Shown here piece by piece: positions 16,842-25,217 of a stretch of 64,000 nt of DNA. Location of the stretch: assembly GCA_028820505.1 (NCBI GenBank), contig JAPPIT010000179.1, forward strand, positions 1-64,000, in the 5' to 3' direction. The notes beneath the pieces were generated by a model. That model did no database searches. It had not been told where the DNA came from and saw nothing but the letters and a program-made list of their open reading frames with translations. A program made the translations under genes and the position numbers. The first letter of the stretch is position 1. Each line of letters starts with the position of its first letter. This DNA comes from Defluviicoccus sp. (GTDB lineage Bacteria > Pseudomonadota > Alphaproteobacteria > MPNO01).

Positions 16842-16865
16842 ATTCGTTCCAGCAAGGGAACGAAT
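16842..16865. promoter_or_regulatory. Operator-like inverted repeat before DUF433 gene 2
   Basis: ATTCGTTCC-AGCAAG-GGAACGAAT, a perfect 9-6-9 dyad ending one base before the ATG. It aligns without gaps with the 13257-13280 repeat, in the same position relative to the start. Confidence 0.65.
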
Positions 16866-16866
16866 A

Positions 16867-17457
16867 ATGCCTCTCACCGCCGAACTGACCGTTCGCGAGA
16901 CCGCCGCGCTGTCGGGGGTCTCGAAGACGACGGTAGAAAAGGCCCTGGAAGCCGGGATATTGCGGAGCGCGACCGCCTCGCCCCGGTTTCGCGGCGGGGC
17001 GACGCGCTACCTCCCGATCCGGGCGGTCGCCTACTTTCGCGCCCTCGACGCCGCGAAGCTCACGGACCTCTCCCCGCGCCACAAGCGGGCCATCTGGGCG
17101 CATCTGGCTCGACTCGAACCCGTGCGGCTCGGAACCGTCGAATTCGCTCAGGCCACGACGATCGATCTGCGGCGCCTTGCCGCCGATTCGTTGCGCGCCG
17201 CCGAGCGATACCGCGACGCCCGCGACCGATACATCGTTTCCGACCCGGCGATCCTGGGCGGGACACCGGTCATCGCGGGAACCCGGTTGACGGTCTATGC
17301 GATCCTCGGGCGGATGCAGGACGGCGAGACCGTGGACGACCTCGCCGCCGACTATCCGGAAGTTCCGCGCGAGGCCTTCGCCGCGGCCGAACTCTACGCC
17401 AGAACCCACCCGCTGCGGGGTCGCCCCTCCGGCAGGCCCTGGCGCAGCGCAGCCTGA
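16867..17457 (+). CDS. DUF433 antitoxin-like protein (VapB45-type)
   Basis: 196 aa. Residues 1-30 form an HTH-like segment (VRETAALSGVSKTTVEKALE). The C-terminal DUF433 domain contains LGGTPVIAGTRLTVYAI, the canonical motif, and ends RTHPLRGRPSG. The DUF5615 PIN-like gene follows after 20 nt, the standard antitoxin-toxin order, so this is likely the antitoxin and autorepressor of the pair. The operator-like dyad directly upstream, covering the ribosome site, supports autoregulation. It is a full-length paralogue of the 13282 gene. Confidence 0.75.
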   Translation: MPLTAELTVRETAALSGVSKTTVEKALEAGILRSATASPRFRGGATRYLPIRAVAYFRALDAAKLTDLSPRHKRAIWAHLARLEPVRLGTVEFAQATTIDLRRLAADSLRAAERYRDARDRYIVSDPAILGGTPVIAGTRLTVYAILGRMQDGETVDDLAADYPEVPREAFAAAELYARTHPLRGRPSGRPWRSAA

Positions 17458-17476
17458 CCGGCCGCCAAGGCAGCGC

Positions 17477-17863
17477 GTGCGTCTGTTTCTCGACGAGTGC
17501 CTGTCGCCGGCGATCGGCCGGGCACTCAATGCCGAGGGCGCGCACGCCGTCACCCATCCGCGCGACGTCGGAGGCCTGGGGGCGCCCGACCGCGAAGTCC
17601 TCGCCCGATGCGTCGGGCTCGACCTCGTTCTGGTGACGGCAAACGCGCGGGATTTTCGTGCCCTGGTCGCCGCCGAGGACATTCACCCCGGCCTGATCGT
17701 CCTGCCATCGGTCGGCCGCGCGCGTTCGGAAACGCTGCTGCGCGCCGCCATCGACTATCTTTCAGTGCGCGGCGACCCGATGGGGGTCATGGTCAACCAT
17801 GTGCTCGAGGTGTCAGAAGACGCGGAAATGACGCTCTATCCGCTGCCGGCCGGGGAGACGTAA
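17477..17863 (+). CDS. DUF5615 PIN-like protein, probable toxin of the DUF433 pair
   Basis: 128 aa from a GTG at 17477. VRLFLDECLSPAIGRAL holds the first acidic residue of a PIN-type nuclease. HAVTHPRDVGGLGAPDREVL and LVLVTANARDFRAL provide the later conserved Asp residues (the usual D-x-D-F/TxDxDF region reads TANARDF). DUF5615 proteins are predicted RNases of VapC-like toxin-antitoxin modules. The start is 20 nt after the DUF433 stop, with AAGG upstream, so the two are coupled in one operon. Confidence 0.75.
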   Translation: MRLFLDECLSPAIGRALNAEGAHAVTHPRDVGGLGAPDREVLARCVGLDLVLVTANARDFRALVAAEDIHPGLIVLPSVGRARSETLLRAAIDYLSVRGDPMGVMVNHVLEVSEDAEMTLYPLPAGET

Positions 17864-18203
17864 AGGGCCGGCCGGATGCGCGCCGTCATCGCCGTCGATA
17901 CGCCCGCAGACGTCACCCCGGCCAGAGCGCAGCGGAGAGCCGGGGTCCAGCCGCACCGACTTCGCCCGCCTTCCCCCCTGCCTTCTCACCGTCATGGTCG
18001 GCGAAGGCCGACCATGACGGACGAGAACAGATGAAGCGGTTCCAACTAAACCGGACGCGCGCCGGTGATTTCCTCTTCTTCACCCAGTCTCCCAGCCAGT
18101 AGCACCGAAGACCCGGTGCCATTCAACCACCATCTGGGCAACAAGTTAGCGCTTATGGGATCAAGTCCGGGGTGACAGCTGTGGCCGTGCCGAGAGGGGC
18201 CGC
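17864..18203. repeat. Intergenic repeats: family C arms and a collapsed family-A hairpin
   Basis: A family-C arm (CACCCCGGCCAGAGCGCAGC...CCGGGGTCCAG) lies at 17912-17950 and a facing partial arm AAGTCCGGGGTGAC at 18163-18176. Between them, 17989-18020 is a perfect single family-A hairpin, CCGTCATGGTCGGC-GAAG-then its inverse. GCGGTTCCAACTAAACCGGAC follows at about 18032-18052, a flank shared in inverse with 2757-2772. No gene is evident. Confidence 0.65.
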
Positions 18204-20522
18204 CTACCCCTCCACGACCTCCGGCGGCCGGTGCACCGCCACCGGCTCCGCCGCCCCCTCCCACCGCTCCACCTCGACCAGCGCGGAGTGCGCCGCCGTC
18301 GCCTGGCTCAGGCGGGAGGTGCCGCGGTCGTGGGTCAGCACGTTCGGGTTGCCGTGGCGGTCGAGGGCGCCGATTTGGCCGGGCTCGGCCGGGTCGTACC
18401 AGGCGCCGGTGGGCAGCACGACGACGCCCGGGCGGACGGCGTCGGTGACGCGCGCGCCGGCGAGGCACTGGCCGCGGTCGTTGAAGAGCCTGACGATTTC
18501 GCCGTCCCGGATGCCGCGCGCCGCCGCGTCGGCGGGGTGGAGCGTCGCCGCCTCGCGCCCGGCGACCTTGGCGGCCGTGCTGACCGGGGACGGGTCGAGC
18601 TGGCTGTGGAGCCGCGCCGCCGGCTGGTTGGAGACGAGGTGGAGCGGGAAGCGTGCGGCAAGCGGGGCGCCCAGCCACTCGCGCGGCTCGATCCAGACCG
18701 GGTGGCCCGGGCAGTCGTCGTAGCCGAAATTCGCGACGGTCGCGGAGTAGAGCTCGATTTTACCCGAGGGCGTGTTGAGCGGGTTCGCCTCGGGATCGGC
18801 GCGGAAGTCGGCGAACAGCACGAAATCCTCTTCGGGCTCCGGCGCCCGCGCGCGGCCCTCGCGCCAGAAATCCTCGAAGCCCGGCAGCGTCGCGCCCTCC
18901 CGTTCCATGCGCGCGGCGAAGGCTTCGTACGATTCGCGGATCCAGCCGAGCTCGTCCCTGCCGCCGGTGAAGTCCTCGGCGAGCCCCATCCGCCCGGCGA
19001 GCGCGGCCACGATGTCGTAGTCGCTCCTGGCCTCGCCCCTCGGCTCGACCGCCTTCCGCATGGCGTAGATCGTCGAATCGCGGCTGCCGGCGCCGAGATC
19101 GTTGCGCTCCAGCGCCGTCGCCGCCGGCAGCACGATGTCGGCGTGGCGCGCGGCGGGGGTCCAGAACGGGTCCTGCACGACGACCGTCTCCGGCCTGCGC
19201 CAGGCGCGCAGCAGCCGGTTGAGGTCCTGGTGGTGGTGGAACGGGTTGCCGCCCGCCCACCACACCATGCGGATGTCGGGATAGGTGCGGCGCTCGCCGT
19301 CGAAATCGTAGTCGCCGCCCGGGTTCAGCAGCATGTCGGCGATGCGCGCGACCGGGATGAAGCTCCCCGTCGGGTCCCGGCCGGTGGGGAGCCCGCGCGG
19401 CCCGGCGGCGATCTTCTCGTTCCCGATCGAGGCCATCGCGCCGTAGCCGATGCCGAACCCGCCGCCCGGCAGGCCGATCTGGCCCAGCATGGCCGCCAGC
19501 GCGATGCCCGCCCAGATCGGCTGCTCGCCGCGGTCGGCGCGCTGCAGGGAATAGCTCAGCGTTATCATCGTCCGCGTGGCGGCCATGCGGCGGGCGAGAG
19601 CGCGGATCTCGTCCGCCGAGATGTCGCAGCGCGGGGCGGCCCATTCCGCGTCCTTGACCGCGCCGTCCGCCCGGCCGTCGAGATAGGCGGCGAAGCGGTC
19701 GAAGCCGGTGCAGTAGCGCTCGAGGAACGCGGCGTCGTGCAGCCCCTCTTCCATCAGCGTGCGGGCGAGGCCCAGCATCAGCGCGGTGTCGGCGTTGGGC
19801 CGGATCGGCAGCCAGCGCGCGCCGAGCTCGTCGACCGTGTCGTCGCGCAGCGGGCTGATCGAGACCGTCTCCACGCCGGCCGCGCCGAGCCGCGCCATCC
19901 AGCCGCGCGTGCGGTGCGGCCCCGGCCCGCCGAAGGAGATCTGGAGGTTCTTGGGCGCCATGCCGCCGAAGCTCACGATCGTCTTGGTGTGCCTGGCGAT
20001 GTTGCGCCACTCGGTCGCCTGCATGCCGACCGGCGCGGCGGTGCCGACGATGTAGGGGGCGACGACCAGCGCCGCGCCGCAACTGTAGTTGCCGACCGCG
20101 TCGGTCGCGCCGCCGCAAAGGTTGAGCAGGCGGCGGATCAGGGTGCGCGGGTGGTGGATCTTTCCCGAGCTCGCCCAGCCGTAGCTGCCGGCGAAGATCG
20201 CCGCGTTGCCGTGCTCACGCGCGACGCGCCCGATCTCGCCCGCGACGAGGTCGAGCGCGCGCTCCCACGACACCGGCACGAACGGCTCCGCCCCGCGCCC
20301 GGCGGTGTCGGACTCCGGCCCCGCGTTGTGATAGCCCGCGCGCACCATCGGCCGGGCGATGCGGGTCGGGTGGTCCACCGTCGCCGGCAGCGCGGCATGG
20401 AGCGGCGCCGGGTCGGGGTCCTCCGCCCACGGCCGCGAACCGACCACGCGCCCGTCCCTCACCAGCACGTCGTAAATCCCCCAATGTGCGCCGGTGGGGA
20501 TGGCCCGGGTCGCGTCAGTCAT
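18204..20522 (-). CDS. Molybdopterin oxidoreductase, BisC/TMAO-DMSO reductase type
   Basis: 772 aa, the bis-MGD catalytic subunit class of the DMSO reductase family. Residues 114-116 (YGW) match the active-site Tyr-x-Trp of DMSO reductase, and Ser147 in GNYSCGAAL fits the serine molybdenum ligand of the type III (TMAO/DMSO/biotin sulfoxide) group. The C-terminal cofactor-binding domain includes VSNQPAARLHSQLD and HPADAAARGIRDGEIV. There is no N-terminal Fe-S cysteine motif and no twin-arginine signal, so a cytoplasmic biotin/methionine sulfoxide reductase-like role is most likely. It lies near an aldolase and TRAP genes, separated by a repeat doublet. Confidence 0.8.
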   Translation of the reverse strand: MTDATRAIPTGAHWGIYDVLVRDGRVVGSRPWAEDPDPAPLHAALPATVDHPTRIARPMVRAGYHNAGPESDTAGRGAEPFVPVSWERALDLVAGEIGRVAREHGNAAIFAGSYGWASSGKIHHPRTLIRRLLNLCGGATDAVGNYSCGAALVVAPYIVGTAAPVGMQATEWRNIARHTKTIVSFGGMAPKNLQISFGGPGPHRTRGWMARLGAAGVETVSISPLRDDTVDELGARWLPIRPNADTALMLGLARTLMEEGLHDAAFLERYCTGFDRFAAYLDGRADGAVKDAEWAAPRCDISADEIRALARRMAATRTMITLSYSLQRADRGEQPIWAGIALAAMLGQIGLPGGGFGIGYGAMASIGNEKIAAGPRGLPTGRDPTGSFIPVARIADMLLNPGGDYDFDGERRTYPDIRMVWWAGGNPFHHHQDLNRLLRAWRRPETVVVQDPFWTPAARHADIVLPAATALERNDLGAGSRDSTIYAMRKAVEPRGEARSDYDIVAALAGRMGLAEDFTGGRDELGWIRESYEAFAARMEREGATLPGFEDFWREGRARAPEPEEDFVLFADFRADPEANPLNTPSGKIELYSATVANFGYDDCPGHPVWIEPREWLGAPLAARFPLHLVSNQPAARLHSQLDPSPVSTAAKVAGREAATLHPADAAARGIRDGEIVRLFNDRGQCLAGARVTDAVRPGVVVLPTGAWYDPAEPGQIGALDRHGNPNVLTHDRGTSRLSQATAAHSALVEVERWEGAAEPVAVHRPPEVVEG

Positions 20523-20534
20523 CCGTGCCCCCTC

Positions 20535-20638
20535 CCGTCACGGTCGGCGCAGGCCGACCATCCACGTTTTGCTTTTTTTGTTTTTCCGGCGCCACAGAAA
20601 AAAACTCGTGGATGGTCGGCCTGCGCCGACCGTGACGG
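20535..20638. repeat. Family-A doublet (GCAG loop type)
   Basis: Arms CACGGTCGGC-GCAG-GCCGACCATCC and its inverse face each other across a T-rich/A-rich spacer of about 40 bp. Both arms carry the same loop (GCAG) and the same outer C/G change (GTCACGG...CCGTGAC) not seen in the other doublets. Confidence 0.8.
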
Positions 20639-20652
20639 GCAGGGGTGTATCC

Positions 20653-21438
20653 CTACACCGCGTACTCGATCCCCGCCTCGTCGAGCTGGCGGAGCAGCGC
20701 CGGCCATTCGTTGCGGCCGCATTCGGACTGGGTGGACTGGCGCGCGGTGTGCTCGCAGACCTCCCGGGTCGGGTGGTGGATCCGCCCGCCCGCCGCGGCC
20801 GCCGCCTGCAGCTTGAGCTGGGCCGAGCAGACCTTCTCCAGGAAGTACATCAGCACCCACGCCTCGGCGACCGTCCCGCCGGTGGTCAAGAGCCCGTGGT
20901 TCCTCAGGATCATCACCTTCTTGTCGCCGATGTCGTCGACCAGCCGCTCGCGCTCGTCGATGTCGAGCGAGATGCCCTCGAACTCGTGATAGGCGACCCG
21001 GCCGTAGAACAGCATCGCGTCGAGATTGGTGAAGATCAGCCCGTCCTCCAGCGAGGACACCGCCATGCCCGCCTCGGTGTGGGTGTGGACGATACAGTGC
21101 GCGTCCTCGCGGGCGCCGTGGATCGCGCTGTGGATGACGTAGCCCGCGTCGTTGATCGAGTACGGCGTGTCGTCGAGGATGTTGCCGTCGAGGTCGATCT
21201 TGACCAGGTTCGACGCCGTCACCTCGTCCCAGCGGAGCGGGAACGGGTTGAGCAGGAAGTGCCGCTCCGGCCCCGGGATGCGCGCCGAGATGTGGTTGTA
21301 GATCAGCGTCGTCGTCCAGCCGTACATGTGCGACAGCCGGTAGGCCGCGGCGAGGTCGACCCGGGTGCGCCATTCCTCCTCGCTGACGCTTTCTCTGAGC
21401 GAGCGGCCGGCGATGTCGCGAAGCGCGGTGGCGTTCAT
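20653..21438 (-). CDS. Class II aldolase/adducin family protein
   Basis: 261 aa from the ATG at 21438, with AGGAG 7 nt upstream. The zinc-binding pattern is present: IVHTHTEAGMAVSS for the first two His and ILRNHGLLTTGGT for the third, with Glu/Asp in the active site. Members include fuculose-phosphate aldolase and many decarboxylases or aldolases with small substrates; the adducin-like subset includes enzymes without phosphate specificity. It is divergent from the TRAP substrate-binding gene by about 130 bp, so the imported compound may be its substrate (inference). Confidence 0.75.
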   Translation of the reverse strand: MNATALRDIAGRSLRESVSEEEWRTRVDLAAAYRLSHMYGWTTTLIYNHISARIPGPERHFLLNPFPLRWDEVTASNLVKIDLDGNILDDTPYSINDAGYVIHSAIHGAREDAHCIVHTHTEAGMAVSSLEDGLIFTNLDAMLFYGRVAYHEFEGISLDIDERERLVDDIGDKKVMILRNHGLLTTGGTVAEAWVLMYFLEKVCSAQLKLQAAAAAGGRIHHPTREVCEHTARQSTQSECGRNEWPALLRQLDEAGIEYAV

Positions 21439-21570
21439 GGCGGGTCTCCTGCGAAGCGGTGGGGTGCCGGGAGTGTAGGGGTTTTTCGGGGCGGGCGGAA
21501 CGGTTGGAGTCGTGCCGTCCGCGCGGCTAATCTGCGCGCAAGACCCCGACAACGAAGGAGGCTTCATCCC

Positions 21571-22596
21571 ATGCGCAAGATTCTCACGGCGGGCCTGATG
21601 GCTGCCGCCCTGGCCGCGGCGCCGGCCGCCTCGGGCAGCGCCAAGGAGCTCCTGTTCAGCATCATCGGCGCGCCCAAGCACGTCATGAACGCGGACATGT
21701 TCCCCGAATGGACCAGGGGCGTGGAGCAGGCGACCGGCGGCACGGTCAAGCTCAAGATCCTGCTCAAGGCGGTCGCGCCGCCGCCCCGGCTCTACGACGC
21801 GACGACGCAGGGCGTGACGGATTCCGCCGTCATCATGAACGCCTTCATCCAGCGCCGGGCGCCGCTGATCCAGATCTCCATGCTGCCGTTCATGTTCACC
21901 GACGCCGAGGCGCACGCGGTGGCGCTGTGGCGGACCCAGAAGAAGTTCTTCGACAAGGCGAAGACCAACGAATATGCCGACGTCCAGCTTCTCGGCTTTA
22001 CCTCCGGCATGGGCGGCCAGATCTGCAGCCTCAAGGATCCCATCCGGAGCCTCGACGGCCTCAGGAAGCTGAAGCTCTGGTCGCTCCCCGGCGGGGCCGC
22101 CAAGACGCTCTCGGCGCTGAAGGTGGCCGTGGTGCCGGGGCCCGCCGTCCGCATGTATCCCATCGTCTCCAAGGGCACGGTGGACGGCTGGGCGTCGCTC
22201 CCGGTGATGGACGCCTACACGTTCAACATCCTCGACGTCACCAAATCCTGCACGCTGCTCGAGGGCGGGCTCGGCCAGGCGACGTTCTCGATCATGATGA
22301 ACAAGGACGTCTGGAACGGGCTGAAGCGAGAGCAGCAGGAGCAGATCATGGGGGCCTCGGGCGAGAAGCTAGCCCGCACCTCGCGGCTCTGGCAGGCGAT
22401 CGCCGTGAAGCAGCGCGCGGACTTCGCGAAGACCGGAAGGGCGCTGGTCGAGGCGCCGGCCGACTTCCTCGCCGCGCTGCGCCGGGCCGCGCAGCCCCAG
22501 CACGACGCGTGGATCGCGATGGCCAACGGCAAGGGAATCGACGGCAAGGCGGCCTACGACTACTTCGTCGAGCAGTCGCGCACCGCGCACAAATAG
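21571..22596 (+). CDS. TRAP transporter substrate-binding protein (DctP family)
   Basis: 341 aa from the ATG at 21571, with GAAGGAGG upstream. The signal peptide (residues 1 to about 24, ending ASGSA) directs it to the periplasm. The family arginine that binds the substrate carboxylate lies in the RSLDGLRKLKLW region, preceded by GFTSGMGGQI. It delivers an organic acid to the DctQM permease encoded immediately downstream. The ligand is not predictable. First gene of a three-gene operon with 15 and 8 nt gaps. Confidence 0.8.
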   Translation: MRKILTAGLMAAALAAAPAASGSAKELLFSIIGAPKHVMNADMFPEWTRGVEQATGGTVKLKILLKAVAPPPRLYDATTQGVTDSAVIMNAFIQRRAPLIQISMLPFMFTDAEAHAVALWRTQKKFFDKAKTNEYADVQLLGFTSGMGGQICSLKDPIRSLDGLRKLKLWSLPGGAAKTLSALKVAVVPGPAVRMYPIVSKGTVDGWASLPVMDAYTFNILDVTKSCTLLEGGLGQATFSIMMNKDVWNGLKREQQEQIMGASGEKLARTSRLWQAIAVKQRADFAKTGRALVEAPADFLAALRRAAQPQHDAWIAMANGKGIDGKAAYDYFVEQSRTAHK

Positions 22597-22611
22597 GCCG
22601 GACGCCGGGCC

Positions 22612-23136
22612 ATGGCCGGCGACGGCGCGCGGCCCGCCCTGATGGTCCGGCGGTCGCTGGGCTGGATGGTCGCGGCCGTGCTCGCCTTCATGATGGCGCT
22701 CACGGTGGTCGACGTGACCGGGCGGTTCGTGTTCAACCGCCCGGTTCCGGGCAGCTTCGAGGTGATGGAGTTCTGCCTCGCCATCGTGGTGTTCTCGGCC
22801 CTGCCGCTGGTCACCTGGGACCGCAGGCACATCACCGTCAGCCTGTTCGATTCCTTCTTCCGGAGGACGGGCTACCGGGCGCAGCAGGCGCTGATACAGG
22901 CCGCCAGCCTGCTCGCCATGGGGATCGTCTGCTGGCGCATGTGGGACCAGGGGGAGCGGCTGGAGCGGACCCAGGCGATCACCGGCTACCTCGAATGGCC
23001 GGTCGCGCCGATCGCCTATTTCATGTCCGTCCTGGCCGGCCTGTCGACCCTCCTGATCGCCATGCTGCTCTGGCGCGCGGTCGCCGGAAGGCCCTACCCC
23101 GCCTACGACGACCATGACGGCGACGCGGAGGGCTAG
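22612..23136 (+). CDS. TRAP transporter small permease (DctQ)
   Basis: 174 aa with four hydrophobic segments, the standard topology of the small TRAP membrane subunit. The first helix (GWMVAAVLAFMMALTVVDVT) leads into the conserved GRFVFNRPVPGSFEVMEF, a recognisable DctQ motif. LVTWDRRHITVSLFD follows. It forms the membrane complex with the large subunit encoded 8 nt downstream. Confidence 0.85.
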   Translation: MAGDGARPALMVRRSLGWMVAAVLAFMMALTVVDVTGRFVFNRPVPGSFEVMEFCLAIVVFSALPLVTWDRRHITVSLFDSFFRRTGYRAQQALIQAASLLAMGIVCWRMWDQGERLERTQAITGYLEWPVAPIAYFMSVLAGLSTLLIAMLLWRAVAGRPYPAYDDHDGDAEG

Positions 23137-23144
23137 TCCCGGGC

Positions 23145-24446
23145 ATGGTCGAATCGCTCATCGGGTTCGGCGCCATACTGGGGCTCGCCTTTCTCGGCAT
23201 CCCGCTCGGCGTCTCGATGCTCCTGGTGGGCATCGTCGGCTTCGTCTTCGTCCGCAACATGACGGCGGCGCTGTCGATGGCCGGCCAGCAGGTGCTCGAC
23301 CTCTCGACCACCTACGGCTTCACCGTGCTTCCCCTGTTCGTCCTGATGGGGACGTTCATCCACCGCGCCCGGCTCTCGGAGGAGCTCTACGACGCCACCA
23401 ACGCGTGGCTCGGGCACCGCCGCGGCGGTCTCGCCATGGCCACCGTCGGCGCCTGCGCCGGGTTCGCGGCGGTCTCGGGCTCGTCGCTCGCCACCGCGGC
23501 GACCATGAGCAAGGTCGCGATGGCGCCGATGCGCCGGTTCCGCTACGCCGACAGCCTCGCCGCCGGGACCATCGCCGCCGGCGGGACCCTCGGCATCCTG
23601 ATCCCGCCGAGCGTGCCGATGGTGATCTACGGCATCCTGACGGAGAGCGATATCGGCAAGCTGTTCGTCGCCGGGGTGCTCCCGGGGATCCTCCTGGTGG
23701 CGCTCTATTTCGGCGCCATCGCGCTGTTGACCGCGCTGAGGCCGGAGATGGGGCCGCCCGGCGAGCGGTACGCGTGGTCGGCGCGCTGGCGCGCGCTGGG
23801 CAAGGTCTGGGGCGTCGTCGTGCTCTTCCTGCTGGTCCTCGGCGGGATCTATCTCGGCATATTCACGCCCACCGAGGCGGCCGCGATCGGCGCCGCCGGG
23901 GCCATGCTCTTCGCGCTGGGGCGGCGGAGGCTCGCGCTCGCCTCCATGGTGGGCGCGCTGATCGACGCCGGGCGGACTACGGCGATGATCTTCATGGTGG
24001 GGTTCGGCGCGCTGGTGTTCTCGAACTTCATCAACCTCGCCGGGCTGCCCGACGCCATGGTCGCGCTGATCCAGGCCTTCGACGTGCCGACGATCGGCGT
24101 GGTGCTGATCATCTGCGCGATCTACGTCGTGCTGGGCTGCGTGTTCGACAGCCTCGCCATGCTGCTGCTGACGGTCCCGGTGTTCTTCCCGATCGTCGAT
24201 TCGCTGGGTGTGGACCCGATCTGGTTCGGCATCGTGATCATCATCGTGGTGGAGATCGGGTTGATCACCCCGCCGATCGGGATGAACGTCTTCATGGTCA
24301 AGACGGTGCTTCAGGACGTCGAGATCTGGACCATCTTCAACGGGGTGTGGCCGTTCCTCGCGGCCACGCTGATCGGCCTCGCGGCGATCCTCGTCTTCCC
24401 CGAAATCGCGCTCGTGCTGCCCGACCTGATGCTGGACCTGCGGTAG
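23145..24446 (+). CDS. TRAP transporter large permease (DctM)
   Basis: 433 aa, strongly hydrophobic, of the usual DctM length. Conserved DctM stretches are visible: FTVLPLFVLMGTFIHRA, AAVSGSSLATAATMSKVAMAP (split as seen), AGTIAAGGTLGILIPPSVPM and FTPTEAAAIGAAGAM. The last part has EIGLITPPIGMNVFMVK. It catalyses sodium-driven uptake together with DctQ and the binding protein. Last gene of the operon; the next gene is convergent. Confidence 0.88.
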   Translation: MVESLIGFGAILGLAFLGIPLGVSMLLVGIVGFVFVRNMTAALSMAGQQVLDLSTTYGFTVLPLFVLMGTFIHRARLSEELYDATNAWLGHRRGGLAMATVGACAGFAAVSGSSLATAATMSKVAMAPMRRFRYADSLAAGTIAAGGTLGILIPPSVPMVIYGILTESDIGKLFVAGVLPGILLVALYFGAIALLTALRPEMGPPGERYAWSARWRALGKVWGVVVLFLLVLGGIYLGIFTPTEAAAIGAAGAMLFALGRRRLALASMVGALIDAGRTTAMIFMVGFGALVFSNFINLAGLPDAMVALIQAFDVPTIGVVLIICAIYVVLGCVFDSLAMLLLTVPVFFPIVDSLGVDPIWFGIVIIIVVEIGLITPPIGMNVFMVKTVLQDVEIWTIFNGVWPFLAATLIGLAAILVFPEIALVLPDLMLDLR

Positions 24447-24456
24447 GGCCGCGGGC

Positions 24457-24981
24457 TCAGCAGGACTCCCGCCCCCGCTCGAACGCCGCGAGGCCGATCC
24501 GGGCGTTGACCCGCTGCGCCCCCGGGGCCGCCGCGAACCAGGCCCGTGCGTCGCGCAGACCGTCGCTGACCTTGCCCGGGACCGCCTCCAGATATGGGGG
24601 CATCTCGGATGCCCGGTAGAGCCCGCCCAGGGACGGGGGCGGCATCGGCCTCTTTTGCAGGGCCTGCCGGCTCACCTTGAGCCGCGCCGCCACGTCCGCC
24701 AGGCTCACCAGGTCCGGCCGGACCTCGCGGAGCCGCGTTCCCGCCGGGAGGCCTTGAATGAGCCGCGCCGCCGTCTCCGAGATGACGGTCTCGGGATCGC
24801 GGCCGGAACGCGTGAGGCCCACCCCGACGAGCCCCGACGCGCCGAGACCGACGACGGCGTCCCCGCACCCCGCCTCGTAGAGCGCGTCCAGAACGGCATC
24901 CTCGTTCGCCGGGCCGTCCGGCAGCGCGAACACCAGGTCGAACTCGAACGCCGACTCAGCTGCCATGGCCGTCGGTCCCAT
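24457..24981 (-). CDS. Helix-turn-helix DNA-binding protein
   Basis: 174 aa. The N-terminal half (FEFDLVFALPDGPANEDAVL, then GLGASGLVGVGLTRSG) looks like a small alpha/beta sensor domain. Residues about 91-110 read VSLADVAARLKVSRQALQK, a clear AlpA/MerR-type helix-turn-helix, followed by a proline-rich linker and a short C-terminal helix. The likely role is transcriptional regulation. A perfect 8-4-8 palindrome lies about 47-66 bp upstream of the start and may be its operator. The start could also be the ATG 15 nt downstream. Confidence 0.6.
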   Translation of the reverse strand: MGPTAMAAESAFEFDLVFALPDGPANEDAVLDALYEAGCGDAVVGLGASGLVGVGLTRSGRDPETVISETAARLIQGLPAGTRLREVRPDLVSLADVAARLKVSRQALQKRPMPPPSLGGLYRASEMPPYLEAVPGKVSDGLRDARAWFAAAPGAQRVNARIGLAAFERGRESC

Positions 24982-25027
24982 TACGCGGTTGAAGGCTGCA
25001 TCGCCCTTCTCTTACGAAAATACCCGA

Positions 25028-25047
25028 GAGTTGTCAAACGACAACTC
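25028..25047. promoter_or_regulatory. Perfect 8-4-8 palindrome, candidate operator
   Basis: GAGTTGTC-AAAC-GACAACTC stands upstream of the HTH gene, in AT-richer sequence. It is unlike the dispersed intergenic repeat families, and its position suits autoregulation by the HTH protein. Confidence 0.5.
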
Positions 25048-25100
25048 CACAATTGCGGAACATGTCCACTTCGATCGGTAATTTTCCCCGCACTCTTCCC

Positions 25101-25197
25101 CCGTCATGGTCGGCGGAGGCCGACCATCCACGTTTTGTTTTATCCGGCCGTCCGTGCAAAAAACTCGTGGATGGTCGGCCTCCGCCGACCATGACGG
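25101..25197. repeat. Family-A doublet (GGAG loop type)
   Basis: Arms CATGGTCGGC-GGAG-GCCGACCATCC and its exact inverse, with a spacer beginning TTTTGTTTT and ending CAAAAAACT. Both arms carry the GGAG loop. Confidence 0.8.
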
Positions 25198-25217
25198 GAA
25201 GCAAGGCGGCGGTAGCC

